Assembly: GCA_018065765.1 (NCBI GenBank)
Contig: JAGHSR010000051.1
Coordinates: forward strand, 1-8,198
Origin: Candidatus Colicola coprequi
Lineage (GTDB): Bacteria; Bacteroidota; Bacteroidia; Bacteroidales; Paludibacteraceae
Direction: 5' to 3'
DNA: 8,198 nucleotides
The position numbers and the translations under genes were made by a program. Positions 5,374 through 8,198 of the stretch are shown in pieces. Under the pieces are notes generated by a model. The model saw nothing but the letters and a program-made list of their open reading frames with translations, made no database searches and was not told the origin of the DNA. Numbering within the stretch: position 1 is the stretch's first letter; every line of letters begins with the position of its first letter.

Positions 5374-8198
5374 ATGAATTTCATAGAACTCATAACCAAG
5401 CTTTTTGGCAACAAGGCGCAAAAAGATATGCGCGAAATCATGCCTTACGTGGAGCAAATCAAAGATGCTTACACCGAGATAGATGCTTTGAGCAACGATG
5501 AGTTGCGTGCCCGTTCCGCTGCTCTCATGCAGCAGATTGCCGATGCTGTCAAAGATGACAAAGACCGTATCGCACAACTCAAAGCCGGTATCGAAGAACT
5601 GGAAATAGACGAACGCGAAAAAGTCTATAACGAAGTGGATAAACTTGAGAAACAAATCAAGGAAACCTACAAGCAAGTGCTCATGGACATCCTGCCCGAG
5701 ACATTTGCTATCGTCAAATCTACCGCACGGCGTTTTGCTCAGAACGAACAGGTTATCGTTACTGCCAACCAAATGGACCGCGACCTGGCAGCTGATGAGC
5801 GTTTTGACTTTGTGGATATAGATGGCGACAAGGCTATTTACTACAACCATTGGACTGCCGGTGGTAACGAAATCCATTGGGATATGGTTCACTATGATGT
5901 TCAGCTCATCGGTGGTGTCGTACTGCACCAAGGTAAGATAGCCGAGATGGCTACCGGTGAAGGTAAAACACTCGTCGCTACACTGCCCGTCTTTCTCAAT
6001 GCCATGACACACGAAGGCGTGCATGTTGTGACCGTGAACGACTACTTGGCTAAACGTGACTCGGAGTGGAATGGACCTATCTACATGTTCCACGGACTGA
6101 CTGTCGATTGTATTGACAAGCACCGTCCCAATTCCGATGAACGCCGCAAAGCGTACGCCTGCGATATCACTTTCGGTACGAACAACGAATTCGGTTTTGA
6201 CTACCTGCGTGACAACATGGCTACATCACCACTCGACCTCGTACAACGTGGGCACAACTTCGCCATCGTGGACGAGGTGGACTCGGTGCTCATAGACGAT
6301 GCGCGGACACCCCTGATTATTTCCGGACCGATACCCAAAGGCGAAGACCAAATGTATGACGAGTACAAGCACCGCGTGGAGCTGTTGGTACGTACACAGA
6401 CATCCCTCACCACCAAACTGCTGGCTGAAGCCAAAACCAAGATGGCAAGTGCCGACGAAAAAGAACGCGAAGCCGGTGAATTGGCACTCTTCCGCAGTTT
6501 CAAAGGTATGCCTAAATCCAAAGCCCTCATCAAGTACCTTAGCGAACAGGGCGTGAAAGTGCGCTTGCAGAAGACTGAGGAGTTCTACCTGCAAGAGAAC
6601 GAAAAGAACATGCACATCGCTACCGATGAACTATATTTCGTTATCGATGAGAAAAACAAGTCCATTGAATTGACGGACAAAGATATAGATACACTAACCG
6701 GCAATACCGACGACCCCAATTTCTTCGTCCTGCCCGATGTGGGAAGCGAAATGGCTGATTTGGAGAAGGAGAACCTTACCGCCGAAGAGAAACAGGCTCG
6801 CAAAGACGAGATATTGGCTAACTATGCCATCAAGTCCGAACGCGTGCATACCGTTCACCAACTGCTCAAAGCCTACACTCTGTTTGAGAAAGATGTCGAT
6901 TATGTCATCGACAACAACGAAGTCAAGATTGTTGACGAGCAAACAGGACGTATCATGGAGGGACGCCGCTGGTCGGATGGTTTACATCAGGCTGTGGAGG
7001 CTAAGGAAAACGTCAAGGTGGAAGGTGCAACACAGACTTTTGCTACCATCACCCTGCAAAACTACTTCCGTATGTACAATAAACTGGCCGGTATGACCGG
7101 TACTGCCGAAACGGAAGCAGGTGAGTTCTGGAATATATACAAACTGGATGTGGTGGTCATTCCTACCAACCGTCCTATTGCCCGTAACGATATGAACGAC
7201 CGTATTTATCGTACCAAACGCGAGAAATACAATGCCGTCATAGACGAGATACAAAACTTGATTAACCAAGGTCGTCCTGTCTTGGTCGGAACCACTTCCG
7301 TGGAAATATCCGAACTGCTGAGCAAGATGCTCACCATGCGCAAAATTCCTCACAATGTCCTCAACGCCAAACTGCACCAGCGCGAGGCAGAGATTGTGGC
7401 AGAAGCAGGTCGCAAAGGCGTGGTCACTATTGCTACCAACATGGCAGGTCGTGGTACGGATATTAAGCTGACCGACGAGGTTAAGCAAGCCGGCGGATTG
7501 GCTATCATAGGTACGGAGCGACATGAGTCACGTCGCGTCGATCGCCAGTTGCGCGGCCGTTCCGGACGTCAGGGAGACCCGGGATCGTCTGTTTTCTTCA
7601 TCTCACTGGAGGATGATTTGATGCGTATGTTCGGCAGCGAACGCATAGCGGGTATCATGGATAGAATGGGTTGGGAAGAAGGCGAAGCCATCGAACATAG
7701 CATGATTTCCAACAATGTGGAGAAGGCACAAAAGAAAGTGGAAGAAAACAACTTCGGTATCCGTAAACGCTTGATTGAGTACGACGATGTGATGAATCAG
7801 CAACGTAACGTCATCTATGCTAAACGCCATCACGCACTCATGGGTGAGCGAATAGGCGTGGATATTACCAATATGATTTATGACACAGCCGAGTCCATCA
7901 TCGCTGATGCTCGCGAGGCAATGGATTATGAGAGCTTGCAATATAGCGTGATGCAGACCTTCGCCATGGAGCTGCCGTTTGATGAGAACACTTTCCGCGG
8001 CACCAAAGAGGAAAAACTGTCCAACCTACTGGCTGAGGCTGCTCTGGATGTGTTCAAACGACGCATGGAGAAACTCATGCAGGTGGCTAACCCCGTCATC
8101 CAACAAGTCTATCGCGACAAGGGTGCTATGTACGAGAATATACTCGTTCCAATTACTGATGGCAAAAAAGTGTATAACATCGCTGTCAACCTGCAACG
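5374..8198 (+). CDS. secA: SecA preprotein translocase ATPase (3' end outside window)
   Basis: SecA is the motor ATPase that drives unfolded preproteins through SecYEG. Here 941 codons plus two bases are present and no stop is reached. The start MNFIELITKLFG matches the SecA N-terminus and lies 13 nt after the exporter stop, with no Shine-Dalgarno sequence. Visible motifs are Walker A MATGEGKT (192-199, K198; E. coli K108), VTVNDYLAKRD, the DEAD-box element DEVD (300-303) followed by SVLIDDARTP, RRWSDGLHQAVEAKE, MTGTAETE, motif V TNMAGRGTD (688-696) and motif VI QLRGRSGRQGD (725-735). The scaffold region (YDDVMNQQR) follows. About 90 extra residues, charged and helix-prone, precede Walker A compared with E. 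coli, as is usual in Bacteroidota. Bacteroidota SecA is about 1100 residues, so roughly 150 residues are missing, including the end of the scaffold and any C-terminal Zn-binding tail. All ATPase motifs are intact and no frameshift is seen. Confidence 0.98.
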   Translation, partial: MNFIELITKLFGNKAQKDMREIMPYVEQIKDAYTEIDALSNDELRARSAALMQQIADAVKDDKDRIAQLKAGIEELEIDEREKVYNEVDKLEKQIKETYKQVLMDILPETFAIVKSTARRFAQNEQVIVTANQMDRDLAADERFDFVDIDGDKAIYYNHWTAGGNEIHWDMVHYDVQLIGGVVLHQGKIAEMATGEGKTLVATLPVFLNAMTHEGVHVVTVNDYLAKRDSEWNGPIYMFHGLTVDCIDKHRPNSDERRKAYACDITFGTNNEFGFDYLRDNMATSPLDLVQRGHNFAIVDEVDSVLIDDARTPLIISGPIPKGEDQMYDEYKHRVELLVRTQTSLTTKLLAEAKTKMASADEKEREAGELALFRSFKGMPKSKALIKYLSEQGVKVRLQKTEEFYLQENEKNMHIATDELYFVIDEKNKSIELTDKDIDTLTGNTDDPNFFVLPDVGSEMADLEKENLTAEEKQARKDEILANYAIKSERVHTVHQLLKAYTLFEKDVDYVIDNNEVKIVDEQTGRIMEGRRWSDGLHQAVEAKENVKVEGATQTFATITLQNYFRMYNKLAGMTGTAETEAGEFWNIYKLDVVVIPTNRPIARNDMNDRIYRTKREKYNAVIDEIQNLINQGRPVLVGTTSVEISELLSKMLTMRKIPHNVLNAKLHQREAEIVAEAGRKGVVTIATNMAGRGTDIKLTDEVKQAGGLAIIGTERHESRRVDRQLRGRSGRQGDPGSSVFFISLEDDLMRMFGSERIAGIMDRMGWEEGEAIEHSMISNNVEKAQKKVEENNFGIRKRLIEYDDVMNQQRNVIYAKRHHALMGERIGVDITNMIYDTAESIIADAREAMDYESLQYSVMQTFAMELPFDENTFRGTKEEKLSNLLAEAALDVFKRRMEKLMQVANPVIQQVYRDKGAMYENILVPITDGKKVYNIAVNLQ

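Noticed and set aside
5332..6123. 263-codon open frame on the - strand
   Set aside because: It lies fully opposite the start of secA and the end of the exporter, has no recognisable domain, and the + strand SecA frame explains the sequence.

Overview
The window looks like a chromosomal segment from a member of the Bacteroidales (Bacteroidota), genus unresolved. The evidence is a SecA with the long N-terminal insertion usual in this phylum, a promoter matching the phylum's TTTG / TAnnTTTG pattern, A-rich leaders mostly lacking a Shine-Dalgarno sequence, and a PCMD-type secreted protein, a family found mainly in gut Bacteroidales. All genes lie on the + strand.

Layout. Positions 1-264 hold the 3' end of a FemAB/GNAT-like transferase gene. 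A 32-nt gap follows, then a complete ridA (297-698), probably co-transcribed with it. Positions 699-1068 are non-coding. This stretch begins with short repeated words and a GC-rich terminator-like hairpin. It continues with a 9-bp inverted repeat enclosing an 11-bp tandem repeat, and ends with a good Bacteroidota promoter (988-1019) and a ribosome binding site. The promoter serves a second, tightly packed gene group: a secreted PCMD-like protein (1069-2160), a 1067-residue MMPL/RND-superfamily exporter (2157-5360) that starts inside the preceding stop codon, and secA (5374 to the window end, 3' end missing), which follows after 13 nt.

How the genes may fit together. SecA is the housekeeping ATPase that pushes unfolded preproteins through SecYEG. 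The PCMD protein has a Sec-type signal peptide and is therefore a likely SecA client. The exporter carries the paired Asp-Tyr motifs of proton-driven MmpL-type transporters, but its substrate is not evident. No promoter is obvious directly upstream of secA, so an essential gene may depend partly on a promoter placed before two envelope genes.

No clearly undescribed system (CRISPR, defence island, phage, biosynthetic cluster) is present. The points most worth a second look are inside the exporter and in the 370-nt gap. The exporter's very large second extracytoplasmic loop contains about three diverged copies of a helical module, and also a linker that looks like an intergenic repeat translated in frame. 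The gap holds the inverted-repeat element just upstream of the promoter.
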